Shown in pieces: positions 31,246 through 41,720 of a DNA stretch of 64,000 nt; positions within the stretch are counted from its first letter, which is position 1, and every line of letters starts with the position of its first letter. The stretch covers positions 434,001 to 498,000 of the forward strand of contig LR782234.1 in the NCBI GenBank assembly GCA_902825215.1, given 5' to 3'. This stretch comes from Pseudomonas fluorescens. GTDB taxonomy: Bacteria; Pseudomonadota; Gammaproteobacteria; Pseudomonadales; Pseudomonadaceae. The notes below the pieces were generated by a model. The model worked only from the letters and a program-made list of their open reading frames with translations. It searched no databases and was not told the DNA's origin. The position numbers were made by a program, and so were the translations under genes.

Positions 31246-31680
31246 TCAGATTCCTTGGCTGCGCAACCACGCCATCAACTGCGGCAACGGAAACGCGCCA
31301 CTCTGCCGCGCCACTTCCCTGCCGTTCTTGAACAGAATCAGGCTCGGAATCGAGCGAATCCCCAACTGCGCCGACAACTGCTGATTGGCCTCGCTGTCGA
31401 GCTTGGCCAACCGACACTTGCCCGCCAACTGCGCCGCCGCCTGCTCGAACACCGGCGCAAACGACTTACAGGGCCCGCACCAGTCCGCCCAGACATCCAC
31501 CAGCAGCGGCAGATCGCCCTTGATCTGACTGGCGTAATCGCCTTGCTTGAGTTCGAACGGTTTGCTCAACAACACCGCCGATTTGCAGCGCCCACATTTG
31601 GGCTGATCAGCCAGGCGCTCGGCGGGAATGCGGTTGAGGCCGTTGCAGGACGGGCATGGGATGAGGAGTGGTTCGGGCAT
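31246..31680 (-). CDS. trxC: Thioredoxin 2
   Basis: This 144-aa cytosolic thioredoxin has an N-terminal zinc-binding extension (CPSC at 9-12 and CGRC) and the active site WCGPC. TrxC reduces protein disulfides and is often induced by oxidative stress. SelO, encoded nearby at 32320, is also a redox-related protein, but no operon joins them. Confidence 0.95.
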   Translation of the reverse strand: MPEPLLIPCPSCNGLNRIPAERLADQPKCGRCKSAVLLSKPFELKQGDYASQIKGDLPLLVDVWADWCGPCKSFAPVFEQAAAQLAGKCRLAKLDSEANQQLSAQLGIRSIPSLILFKNGREVARQSGAFPLPQLMAWLRSQGI

Positions 31681-31748
31681 GATGGGCTCTCCAGCGAAGT
31701 CTATGAGACTGATCTGGAGGCAAAGTCACCATTATCAAGGATAGGTCC

Positions 31749-31786
31749 GTAGGTCATTACCTTCTCTATTAGAGGAAATGGCCTAC
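31749..31786. promoter_or_regulatory. Long imperfect hairpin upstream of HigA-like gene
   Basis: GTAGGTCATTACCT pairs with AGGAAATGGCCTAC (10 pairs, one mismatch, then 3-4 pairs), in the 197-bp gap between trxC and the HigA-like gene, about 90 bp before its ATG. It may be an operator, a leader structure or a remnant of a mobile repeat. Confidence 0.45.
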
Positions 31787-31842
31787 GTGCGTCAGTGCGG
31801 AGGCTGACTATCTGTATCCGATCGAATCAGTAATCTTGTGCG

Positions 31843-31856
31843 GACTTGAACAAGTC
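31843..31856. promoter_or_regulatory. Candidate HigA autoregulatory operator
   Basis: GACTTG (31843-31848) and CAAGTC (31851-31856) are perfect 6-bp arms with a 2-bp spacer, 21 bp before the ATG of the HigA-like gene. HigA antitoxins usually repress their own promoter by binding such dyads. Confidence 0.45.
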
Positions 31857-31877
31857 ATCTTTTGGATATCCATCTTT

Positions 31878-32312
31878 ATGACCGTCAAAACAATCAACCG
31901 CCTCTCACTCTCGGAGCCTTTAAAGGGTTCTGAATATCGAAATACGGGAGTCTTCCCCCATTCGCTGCATCGTCCAGAAAATGAAGATGACTACGATACC
32001 TTGGTGCTAGTGCTCGACGAACTTCTAGAGATTACGGGCGACGATGAGTCGCATCCTTTGATGAGCCTTGTCGATATCATCGGTGACTGGATCGAGGAGT
32101 GGGATCACACCCATCACCCCATGGCCCAAGCGAGTGGCGAAGAGGTTCTCGGTTACATGATGCGCGAACACGGCCTGACCCAAAGCGATTTGCCGGGCGT
32201 CGGTCCTCAATCCGTCGTTTCGGAAGTTCTCAGTGGCAAGCGCAAGCTGAACCTGCGCCAGATTCGCTGGTTGGCTGAGCGCTTCAATGTGCCCATCGAC
32301 GTGTTTACCTGA
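31878..32312 (+). CDS. HigA-like antitoxin/transcriptional regulator (orphan)
   Basis: This 144-aa protein matches the HigA type of E. coli: an N-terminal region with YDTLVLVLDELLE and HPLMSLVDIIGDWIEEWD, then a helix-turn-helix with HGLTQSDLPGVGPQSVVSEVLSGKRKL. In HigBA systems it neutralises the mRNA-cutting toxin HigB and represses the operon. No higB-like frame lies on either side, so it is solitary: either the toxin is lost, or it works as a stand-alone regulator. ATG 31878 is poorly preceded by a ribosome site. Its 3' end is 7 bp from that of selO. Confidence 0.75.
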   Translation: MTVKTINRLSLSEPLKGSEYRNTGVFPHSLHRPENEDDYDTLVLVLDELLEITGDDESHPLMSLVDIIGDWIEEWDHTHHPMAQASGEEVLGYMMREHGLTQSDLPGVGPQSVVSEVLSGKRKLNLRQIRWLAERFNVPIDVFT

Positions 32313-32319
32313 TTCTGCC

Positions 32320-33831
<1,512 letters not shown>

Positions 33832-36800
33832 TTAGTCGAGTTTGCTCGGCGGCGGTTCCGGCAACGGTTTCTCCGCATCGACGACCGGCGCGATGGTTTT
33901 GTTCTCCGGCTCCACCGGCACCATCTTGTATTCCTGACCGTGAAGATTTTTCAGATAAATCTCCATTTGCCGGAACGAGATGTTGATGTGCTGCTTCTTG
34001 AACTCGCGGTTGATGAAGCGGTTGACCTCATCAAGCACCGGGTTGCGGTCGCCGAGGTCGCGCACATGCATGCGCAACTCGTGATCAAGGGTGCTTTCGC
34101 CGAAATTGAGGAAGTACACGTGCGGCTCCGGTTCCTTGAGCACGCGCGGGTTTTCACGGGCGGCCTTGAGCAGCAGTTCCTTGACCAGATCCAGGTCCGA
34201 GCCGTAGTCCACGCCGAGTTTGAGGGTGACGCGGGTGATGGTGTCGGTCAGCGACCAGTTGATCAACTGGCCGGTGATGAACGTTTTGTTCGGGACAATG
34301 ATGTCCTTGCGGTCGAAGTCGGTGATGGTCGTGGCGCGGATGCGGATCTTGCTCACCGTGCCTGACAGGTTGCCGATGGTGATGGTGTCGCCGATCCGCA
34401 CCGGACGTTCGAAGAGGATCATGATGCCGGAGATGAAGTTGGCGAAGATCTCCTGCATACCGAAGCCGAGGCCGACCGACAGCGCCGCCACCAGCCATTG
34501 CAACTTGTCCCAGCTCACACCAAGGGTCGACAGGGTCGAAACGAAGCCGACGCCGGCAATTACATACGACAACAGGGTCGTGGTCGCGTAGGCGCTGCCC
34601 TGGGCCAGATCGAGCTTGGACAATACAAACACTTCAAGCAGTCCGGGCAGGTTGCGCGCCAGGGCGAACGTGATGCCGATGATGATCAGCGCGCCGAGCA
34701 TGTCGCCGATGCTGATCGGCACCATGCTCATGTTGGCGCCGGTGCCGCTGGTGTATTCGTAGAGGGTGATGTTGTCGAGGTACGAGAACACCGAAATCAG
34801 GTCCGACCAGACCCAGTACAGCGCGGCGATGAAGCCGCCGAGCAGGGCCAGACGGATCAGACGCAGGGACTGTTCGTTGACCTTTTCGATGTCCAGCGTC
34901 GGTTCTTCGATCACCGCTTCGCCGTCGCCAGCCTCTTTCGCCGCCTGTCGTTTGGCCAGCGCGCGTTGGTAAGCCAGACGCCGTGCGGCAACGCTCAGAC
35001 CGCGGACGAATGTGGCCTCGATCACCAGCCAGAACATCAGCAGGTACAGGGTGTTGATCAGCCGGTCGCTGAGTTTCAGCGCGGTGTAGTAGTAGCCGAA
35101 GCACACCGCGACAAACAGGGCGATCGGCAGCAGGGTGAACAGCACGCCAACAGCTTTGCGGAACAGCGAAGTGTTTTCGTGGGTCGGGCTGGCGATCAGC
35201 AAGCGGCTGAGCAGCCACGCCATCAGGGCGTAGCAGGTCAGCACCACCGGCATGCCAAGCACATCATCGGCCAGTGCGGCCGGTTGCAGTTCGGCGACGG
35301 CCACGATGGTCACCAGCGCCATCACCACCAGACCGAGGCGACGGATCCAGCCCTGGAGAAATTCGACCTGCGGTTTTTCCCAGCGGAAGTGCAATTCAGC
35401 CACGCCGCCCGGCGCGAGAATCCGGTAGGCGGTGTAGAACACCAGCCACGCCTGACCCATTTGCAGCAGTGCCGCGCCCATATTGGCGTTCTGCCCGCGG
35501 GCGTCGATTTGCAAGGCCAGCCCGCACAGCGCCAGACCCAGCGCCACCGGCATCGCCAGCAGAATGTTGATCAGGATCGCCTGCGGCGTATGCCACTGAC
35601 TGTCGCGTTTGAAGTGACCGATGTCCTGATGGACCTTGTTCAGCCGCGCATAAAGATTCTTGCGCCGCCACAGCAACGCGCCGATCAGCAGCGCCAGCGG
35701 CAGGAACAGCAGCGGCCGCTGGGTCAGGCCGTCGACCAGCTCACTCAGGCTCGATGCCCACGGCAGGGTGTTGACCTGACGCTCCAGACGTTCCGGCACG
35801 CCGCGCATCCATTCGACGTCCAGCGGTTTGTTGCTGGGGATCCAGAACATCTGTTCATCGAGGGTCGCGCGCAGGCTCTGCGCGGTGCTGAGCAATTGCT
35901 TCTGGTTGAGCTGCAGGGTGATCGACTCGTTGAGCACGGCGCTCAACTCGCGGTTCAGCCGTTCGAGCAGATCGGCGCGGGTGTTGGCCAGATCCAGCAG
36001 GCTTTTGCGCAGCTGCGGGGTGACCTGTTCCGGCGGTTGCGTGGCCAGCAGGTTGTCGACGTAGGTCGCCGGATTGCTGAGCAATTCGCGCTGTTGGCTG
36101 ACTTCGAACTGGTACAGGCGAATATCGGCGATCTGATCGGCCAGGTCGCGATCGACCTTGAGGTGCGGCAGGGCCTGTTTCTGCTTATAGAGAATCTTCG
36201 ACAGCAGCAGGCTGCCCTTGAGCACGTTGATCTGCTCATCAAGGGCCGAGTCGCTTTGGGTCAGGCTGTCGAGTTGCTGTTTGGTCTGCAGGTTCTGCTG
36301 GGTGACTTCGTTGAGGCGGTCGGTGCTTTTGAGCAGATAGTCGGAGAGTTTGAGGTTGGCTGTACTTTCACTGGCGAGCAGGCTGCTGCCACCGGCCTTC
36401 TGCGCTTCGATCGACTGCTGCGTCACGGTTTCCTGCGACTGCGCCAGACGCTTCTGGTTGATCAGGGTTTGCAGTTCCTGAATTTCGCGGTCGAGGCGAT
36501 CGGACTTCTCCGAGAGCAGGTCATGTTGAGCGTTGCCCAGATCCTGCAACTGGCTGTTGCCGGCCAGTTCCTGACGGCGCAGCGGAATTAAGGCATTGAG
36601 CGCTGCGAGTTCGGCATTCAACTGGTCGCGCTGTTCGGCGCTGACGGTTTTACCCGCGTCCTTGCCGGATTTGAGGATGTTGTTGATCTGCTGAATACGC
36701 GTCTGGCTGGCGGAGATTTCCGCCTGGGCACGCTCGGGGCGAGTCTGCGCGGTGATGATCAGGCTGTTGGCGTCGGCAATGGCCTTTTGCAGGTCGCTTT

Positions 36801-37185
36801 GCTGGGTCGAACGCTCGGTAAGGATCTGCTCCAGTTGCGGAATCGACTCCTTGGCGAAACGCTGCGCCACTGGCACCACGGCAGTGGCCTTCAGGCGTGC
36901 CAGCTCGCGGGTGTTTTCGATGGTCTGCCTGGGGGCGCTGGCCAGTTGCTGCTTGAGATCGACCAGTTTCTGCTCGTAATTCCGCCGATTGGTCAGTTGC
37001 GTGAGGGTACTTTGCAGCACGCCCTGCAAGGTCTTTTTATCGGCATCCGGCAGTTTGCTGTCGGCCAGCTTGTCGAGGCTTGCCTGCACGGCATCGCTGG
37101 ACGGTGGTTCGGCGGCGTACAACGGGCCGACGGTGAGACTCAGGCCCAGCAGGGCCATGGCAAAAAAGGAGCGCAGGGTAGGCAT
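33832..37185 (-). CDS. mscK: Large mechanosensitive channel of the MscK/KefA type
   Basis: This 1117-aa inner-membrane channel has a signal peptide (1-24), a ~450-residue periplasmic coiled-coil-rich domain and about 11 transmembrane helices, ending in an MscS domain (pore helix and VRIGDTITIGNLSGTV beta domain). It opens under membrane tension to release osmolytes in hypo-osmotic shock. Size and layout match E. coli MscK (1120 aa), and MscM (1107 aa) is the close alternative. The C-terminal tail is Pro-rich. nhaP2 upstream is also an ion transporter. Confidence 0.9.
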   Translation of the reverse strand: MPTLRSFFAMALLGLSLTVGPLYAAEPPSSDAVQASLDKLADSKLPDADKKTLQGVLQSTLTQLTNRRNYEQKLVDLKQQLASAPRQTIENTRELARLKATAVVPVAQRFAKESIPQLEQILTERSTQQSDLQKAIADANSLIITAQTRPERAQAEISASQTRIQQINNILKSGKDAGKTVSAEQRDQLNAELAALNALIPLRRQELAGNSQLQDLGNAQHDLLSEKSDRLDREIQELQTLINQKRLAQSQETVTQQSIEAQKAGGSSLLASESTANLKLSDYLLKSTDRLNEVTQQNLQTKQQLDSLTQSDSALDEQINVLKGSLLLSKILYKQKQALPHLKVDRDLADQIADIRLYQFEVSQQRELLSNPATYVDNLLATQPPEQVTPQLRKSLLDLANTRADLLERLNRELSAVLNESITLQLNQKQLLSTAQSLRATLDEQMFWIPSNKPLDVEWMRGVPERLERQVNTLPWASSLSELVDGLTQRPLLFLPLALLIGALLWRRKNLYARLNKVHQDIGHFKRDSQWHTPQAILINILLAMPVALGLALCGLALQIDARGQNANMGAALLQMGQAWLVFYTAYRILAPGGVAELHFRWEKPQVEFLQGWIRRLGLVVMALVTIVAVAELQPAALADDVLGMPVVLTCYALMAWLLSRLLIASPTHENTSLFRKAVGVLFTLLPIALFVAVCFGYYYTALKLSDRLINTLYLLMFWLVIEATFVRGLSVAARRLAYQRALAKRQAAKEAGDGEAVIEEPTLDIEKVNEQSLRLIRLALLGGFIAALYWVWSDLISVFSYLDNITLYEYTSGTGANMSMVPISIGDMLGALIIIGITFALARNLPGLLEVFVLSKLDLAQGSAYATTTLLSYVIAGVGFVSTLSTLGVSWDKLQWLVAALSVGLGFGMQEIFANFISGIMILFERPVRIGDTITIGNLSGTVSKIRIRATTITDFDRKDIIVPNKTFITGQLINWSLTDTITRVTLKLGVDYGSDLDLVKELLLKAARENPRVLKEPEPHVYFLNFGESTLDHELRMHVRDLGDRNPVLDEVNRFINREFKKQHINISFRQMEIYLKNLHGQEYKMVPVEPENKTIAPVVDAEKPLPEPPPSKLD

Positions 37186-37219
37186 AGAGACCGGTCAAGC
37201 AAGTGAGAGTGGACGCAGT

Positions 37220-38962
37220 TTAGAGGAAGAGCCCGGGGCCCGGGCGACTTCCTTCGGGGAATCTGACGCCCACTTTGCCGATCTTGTTCCCGTCCATGAC
37301 TGCCACGGTCCAGTGGGTGTTGTTCCACTCCACCTGGTCACCGACGACGGGGGCACCGCCGACTTTCTGCGCAATGAAGGCGCCCAGGGTCATGTCCGGA
37401 TCGATGCCATCGGCCGGCAAGCCATAAAGTGCAGCAACCGCTTTAAGCTGGGCGTCTCCTTCGAGCACGAAGTCGCCGAAAAAGCGCAGATCGAGGCCGC
37501 GCTGCGGCGCCTGACTGAACAGTTTTCCGAGGGCGCCGAGGTTGTGTTCATGGCCGATAACACACAGCAAATCATCGACTTCCAGCACCGTACTACCCGA
37601 CGGATGGAGCAGTTGCTGACCGCGAAACAGGGCGGCGATGCGTGTGCCTTCGGGCATTTTCAGCTCGCGCAGGGGCGAACCGATGCACCATTTCTCAGCG
37701 CCGAGCTTATAGACGAACAGCTCCCACTCGCTGGTGACATGCACCTCCAGCGCCGAGCGGGAAATCGGCGCCGGCTCCGGCGGTACCGTTACTTTCAGCA
37801 GTTTCGCCACCCACGGCAGGCTCGTGCCTTGCAGCAGCAGCGACACCAGCACGATGAAGAACGCCAGATTGAAATACAGCTGCGCATTCGGCAGCCCGGC
37901 CATCAGCGGGAACACCGCGAGAATGATTGGCACCGCGCCACGCAGGCCGACCCAGGAAATAAAGGCTTTTTCGCGGCCATGGAAAGCCTTGAACGGCAGC
38001 AGGCCGACCATCACCGACAGTGGCCGCGCAAACAGAATCATCCACAGCGCCAGACCCAGCGCTGGCACGGCGATCGGCAGCAGATCGTGCGGGGTGACCA
38101 GCAGCCCCAGCACCAGGAACATGCCGATCTGTGCCAGCCACGCCATGCCATCGAGCATGTGCAGAATGCCATGACGGCTGCGCACCGGCCGGTTGCCAAT
38201 CACCAGACCGCACAGGTAAACGGCGAGGAAGCCGCTGCCGTGCAGGGCGTTGGTCAAGGCGAACACCACCAGCCCGCCGGCGATCATCAGAATCGGATAC
38301 AGACCGGTCGCCAGGTTGATCCGGTTGACCAGTTGCAACATCACCCAGCCGCCGCCGAGGCCGATCACCCCGCCGATGCCGAATTCGCGGATCAGGTGGG
38401 TCAGCAGGCTCCAGTGCAGGCCGGTCTGGCCGCTGGCGAGCATGTCGATCAGGGTGACGGTGAGAAACACCGCCATCGGGTCGTTGCTGCCGGATTCGAT
38501 TTCCAACGTGGCGGTGACCCGTTCGTTGAGGCCCTTGCCACCGAGCAGCGAAAACACCGCTGCGGCGTCAGTCGAGCCGACGATGGCGCCGATCAGCAGG
38601 CCCTGAATAAGGTTCAGGTCGAACAACCACGCCGCGGCCATGCCGGTGAGCCCGGTGGTGATCAACACGCCGACGGTGGCCAGCGACAGGGCCGGCCATA
38701 ACGCCACGCGGAAACTCGACACCCGCGTGCGCAAACCGCCGTCGAGGAGGATCACCGCCAGCGCGAGGTTGCCGACCAGATAGGCCGTCGGGTAGTTATC
38801 GAAAATGATCCCGCCGCCATCGACCCCGGCAGCCATGCCGACCGCGAGGATGATCACCAGAATCGGAATGCCGAGGCGCGAAGAAAGCGAGCTGACCAGA
38901 ATACTTGCGCCTACCAGCAACGCGCCGATCAAGAACAGGCTGTTGATGGTCGTCGCATTCAA
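37220..38962 (-). CDS. nhaP2: K+/H+ antiporter NhaP2 (CvrA)
   Basis: This 580-aa CPA1 antiporter has about 12 transmembrane helices, with LDGGLRT and [12 protein letters not shown] motifs of the NhaP family. Its C-terminus has a TrkA-C-like domain and a CorC/HlyC-type transporter-associated domain. It controls cytosolic K+ and pH. TTG 38962 is the likely start: GGAG lies 7 nt upstream and 580 aa matches the family. The longer frame to 39181 just translates a repeat. Confidence 0.9.
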   Translation of the reverse strand: MNATTINSLFLIGALLVGASILVSSLSSRLGIPILVIILAVGMAAGVDGGGIIFDNYPTAYLVGNLALAVILLDGGLRTRVSSFRVALWPALSLATVGVLITTGLTGMAAAWLFDLNLIQGLLIGAIVGSTDAAAVFSLLGGKGLNERVTATLEIESGSNDPMAVFLTVTLIDMLASGQTGLHWSLLTHLIREFGIGGVIGLGGGWVMLQLVNRINLATGLYPILMIAGGLVVFALTNALHGSGFLAVYLCGLVIGNRPVRSRHGILHMLDGMAWLAQIGMFLVLGLLVTPHDLLPIAVPALGLALWMILFARPLSVMVGLLPFKAFHGREKAFISWVGLRGAVPIILAVFPLMAGLPNAQLYFNLAFFIVLVSLLLQGTSLPWVAKLLKVTVPPEPAPISRSALEVHVTSEWELFVYKLGAEKWCIGSPLRELKMPEGTRIAALFRGQQLLHPSGSTVLEVDDLLCVIGHEHNLGALGKLFSQAPQRGLDLRFFGDFVLEGDAQLKAVAALYGLPADGIDPDMTLGAFIAQKVGGAPVVGDQVEWNNTHWTVAVMDGNKIGKVGVRFPEGSRPGPGLFL

Positions 38963-39072
38963 AGGCAGTACTCCAGAAGCGTAAAGACAGGCACAAACTG
39001 ACCATGCAGTCTGCGTGCCAGCGATTCTAACCTGTTGAAATGTGATGCTGTCAAAAAGCTTTTGCGGTCGGT

Positions 39073-39179
39073 GATCGTTCCCACGCTCTGCGTGGGAATG
39101 CAGCCCGGGACGCTCTGCGTCCCAAGCGCGGACGCGGAGCGTCCATTGAGGCGTTCCCACGCAGAGCGTGGGAACGATC
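39073..39179. repeat. Palindromic repeat GTTCCCACGCTCTGCGTGGGAA, copy 1
   Basis: Inverted outer arms GATCGTTCCCACGCTCTGCG and its reverse complement enclose an inner region with two GACGC(T/G)CTGCGTC-like palindromes. Copy 2 at 56590-56698 is nearly the same sequence in the opposite orientation. This is a repeat family different from the GTGGGAGCGAG REPs. Confidence 0.85.
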
Positions 39180-39189
39180 AAGGATCAGC

Positions 39190-40815
39190 TTAAAGGCTGA
39201 ACCGCCCAACCATGTTGTTCAGATCCAGCGCCAGTCGCGACAACTCATTGCTCGCCGCGCTGGTCTGATTCGCCCCGGTCGCCGATTGCACCGACAGATC
39301 ACGAATGTTGACCAGATTGCGATCAACCTCGCGCGCTACTTGCGCCTGCTCTTCGGCGGCGCTGGCGATCACCAGGTTGCGCTCGTTGATTTCGACGATG
39401 GCGCTGTTGATGGTGTCCAGCGACATGCCGGCACCGCGGGCGATGTTCAGCGTCGATTCGGCGCGCTCGGTGCTGTTGCGCATCGAGTCGACGGCGTGTT
39501 CGGTGCCACTCTGGATGCTGCCGATCATCCGCTCGATCTCGCTGGTCGACTGCTGCGTGCGATGAGCCAGTGCGCGAACTTCATCGGCGACTACCGCAAA
39601 ACCGCGTCCGGCCTCACCGGCACGGGCCGCTTCAATCGCCGCGTTCAATGCCAGCAGGTTGGTCTGATCCGCCAGACCACGAATCACGTCGAGCACCTTG
39701 CCGATATCGCGAGACTCATTGGCCAGATCGCCAATCAACGACGCCGTGCTCTGCACATCAGCGCTCATGCGTTCGATGGCGCTGACGGTTTCCTGCACCA
39801 GATCGCGACCGTCGCCAGCCGAAGTGGTGGCATTCTTCGAGGCTTCCGAAGTGCTGACGGCGTTGCGCGCAACTTCTTCTACGGCGCTGGTCATCTCGTT
39901 GACCGCGGTGGCCGCCTGTTCGATTTCGTTGTTCTGTTGAGTCAGGCCACGGGCGCTTTCGTCGGTGACGCTGTTCAGCTCTTCGGCGGCAGAGGCAAGC
40001 TGGGTGGCCGAGCCGGAAATGCGCTGCAGGGTGTCGCGCAGTTTCGCTTGCATCTTCGCCATGGCCGCGAGCAGACGCCCGGCCTCATCGCTGCCATCGA
40101 CCTGGATCGGCTGGGTCAGGTTGCCTTCGGCGATGGTTTCCGCCGCGTCGAGTGCCTTGGCGATCGGCTTGGTGATGCTCACGGTCAGCAACCAGGCGAA
40201 CAGCATTGTCAGGCCGGAGGCGATCAGCAACAGGGTCACGACCAGATTGAAGGACATGGAATATTGGTCCTTGGCGCCCTGATCGATGTCGGCGATCTGC
40301 TGGGTATTGATGTCCAGCAAGCGTGCCAGCGCGGTATTAACCGCTTCCGAGTTGGCCAACAGGTCGGTGTTGAGCAGTTGCTGCAATGCGTCGATCTGAT
40401 TGTTGCGCGACAGGGTTTTCATCCGCTCTTCGAGCTGGCGGTATTGTCCCAGCAACTGCACATACTGATCGTATGCCGAGCGTTCTTCCGGGCTGGAAAT
40501 CAGCGGCTCGTAAGCACGTTGCGCCTCGGTGATCTGGCGGTTGCGCATGTCGAACAGTTCGATGGTTTTCTGCTGCACGTCCGCTTCGCGGTTGATCAGC
40601 AGGCGATACGACAGCACGCGCAAGCGCAGGGTCAGCTGGGTGAATTCATCCAGCGCCTTGATCGACGGCACGCTGGTGTTGGCGATGTCTTCGCCCGCCG
40701 AGCGGATCTTGCTCATCTGATTCAAGGCGAAGACGCCGAGGATCAACATCAGGCCGCCGATCAGGGCGAAACCGGTGAACGCCCGGGGGGCGATATTCAT
40801 ATTGCGAAGGGACAT
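39190..40815 (-). CDS. Methyl-accepting chemotaxis protein (4HB sensor)
   Basis: This 541-aa chemoreceptor has a transmembrane helix at about 12-32, a ~160-residue periplasmic helical-bundle ligand domain, a second transmembrane helix, HAMP and the cytoplasmic signalling hairpin with the tip [19 protein letters not shown]. It directs CheA/CheW signalling. The ligand is unknown. The start [12 protein letters not shown] at 40815 is typical of pseudomonad receptors, but no clear ribosome site is seen; a longer start at 40881 (MTDKSAIQQ) is possible. Confidence 0.9.
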   Translation of the reverse strand: MSLRNMNIAPRAFTGFALIGGLMLILGVFALNQMSKIRSAGEDIANTSVPSIKALDEFTQLTLRLRVLSYRLLINREADVQQKTIELFDMRNRQITEAQRAYEPLISSPEERSAYDQYVQLLGQYRQLEERMKTLSRNNQIDALQQLLNTDLLANSEAVNTALARLLDINTQQIADIDQGAKDQYSMSFNLVVTLLLIASGLTMLFAWLLTVSITKPIAKALDAAETIAEGNLTQPIQVDGSDEAGRLLAAMAKMQAKLRDTLQRISGSATQLASAAEELNSVTDESARGLTQQNNEIEQAATAVNEMTSAVEEVARNAVSTSEASKNATTSAGDGRDLVQETVSAIERMSADVQSTASLIGDLANESRDIGKVLDVIRGLADQTNLLALNAAIEAARAGEAGRGFAVVADEVRALAHRTQQSTSEIERMIGSIQSGTEHAVDSMRNSTERAESTLNIARGAGMSLDTINSAIVEINERNLVIASAAEEQAQVAREVDRNLVNIRDLSVQSATGANQTSAASNELSRLALDLNNMVGRFSL

Positions 40816-41091
40816 GGACGGATACCGAAAAGGGCCGCATCCATGCGGGTTGAGCTGCTGTATGGCTGACTTATCGGTCATACGACTAAAGTCTTGAGGT
40901 GGTGTGCGTATTTGTCGCAGCGGGGGCGGGGCGACGAAGTGCAGGAACCAGATCGGCAGATCACAGTCTTTTAAACTCGCGGGAACGGTCCCCCGCCAGG
41001 AAAATCAAGGCCTTGCGCCGGTTTAACCCTGGCATCCGTGGTGACTTTTCTTTATCGTACGCGCCCTTTGAAAAACGCTTGGAAGATCAAA
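40816..41091. promoter_or_regulatory. Divergent promoter region, chemoreceptor/zapA pair
   Basis: This 276-bp space separates the start of the minus-strand chemoreceptor and the plus-strand TIGR02449-like gene. It holds GC-rich dyads around 40979-41000 but nothing that I can name. No gene is visible in it. Confidence 0.3.
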
Positions 41092-41322
41092 ATGTTGGAA
41101 GCATCCCTCAGCCAATTGGAACAGCTCGTCAGCGACCTGGTGCAACAGAACCAGACCCTCGCGCAGACCAACCAGACCCTGTCCACGGAACTGGCCCAGG
41201 CCAAGGATGAAAATGAAAGCCTGCAACTGAACCTGATGGAGCAGGAAGAAAAACACGGCGCCACCGCTGCCCGCATCCAGGCACTGGTTGATCGCGTCAA
41301 CGCCGGCCCTGTCAGCGCATGA
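41092..41322 (+). CDS. ZapB-like coiled-coil protein (TIGR02449 type)
   Basis: This 76-aa protein is one long coiled coil (heptads from LEASLSQLEQLVSDLVQQN to LQLNLMEQEE), similar to the TIGR02449 family encoded next to zapA in gammaproteobacteria. It may work with ZapA in organising the FtsZ ring. ATG 41092 has GGAAG at 6 nt. Its stop overlaps the zapA start by ATGA, showing translational coupling. Confidence 0.85.
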   Translation: MLEASLSQLEQLVSDLVQQNQTLAQTNQTLSTELAQAKDENESLQLNLMEQEEKHGATAARIQALVDRVNAGPVSA

Positions 41323-41621
41323 ACCACGGCACAGCAGGGGTAAAAGTCATCTCGATTCTCGGGGAGGACTATTCGATGAAGGCACCGGCCGGGGAAGAAC
41401 AGACCCTGCTGGACGCGGCCATGATGCTCAAGGCCACGCTGGAAGACACCAAGCGCAAATACCCGACCCTGATCGGAGACCGCTTGCTGGTGCTGGCGGC
41501 GATGAATTTGTGCTCGCAGCAGATTGAAATGAAGAAGCAGCACCAGGAAGAACTCGACCGTTATCAAGAGCAAGTCAGCGCCACGGTCGACACCATCGCC
41601 AAGACCATCAATCAGGGTTGA
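41319..41621 (+). CDS. zapA: Cell division protein ZapA
   Basis: This 100-aa protein binds FtsZ and promotes bundling at midcell. It has the typical N-terminal GVKVISILGEDYSM strand region and a C-terminal helix (LAAMNLCSQQIEMKKQ...) for tetramer formation. In many gammaproteobacteria the 6S RNA gene and a formyl-THF cyclo-ligase gene follow; here a chemoreceptor follows after 99 bp. Confidence 0.92.
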   Translation: MNHGTAGVKVISILGEDYSMKAPAGEEQTLLDAAMMLKATLEDTKRKYPTLIGDRLLVLAAMNLCSQQIEMKKQHQEELDRYQEQVSATVDTIAKTINQG

Positions 41622-41720
41622 GGCTGTTGGGCACAACCAAAGAATAGATTGTCGATTGCGCTGTATACAATCGGCACGGCTGTTGCAGTGTTTCAGCCAC
41701 TTATTCTTTGGGGGTGCTCC

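Noticed and set aside
31681..31877. HigB toxin upstream of the HigA-like gene
   Set aside because: All frames are short or lack the HigB pattern; the space is mainly inverted repeats.
38963..39181. N-terminal extension of NhaP2
   Set aside because: It translates the palindromic repeat. TTG 38962 with GGAG gives the normal length.
41622..41720. 6S RNA after zapA
   Set aside because: The gap is 99 bp, shorter than 6S RNA (~180 nt), and no long bulged hairpin is seen.
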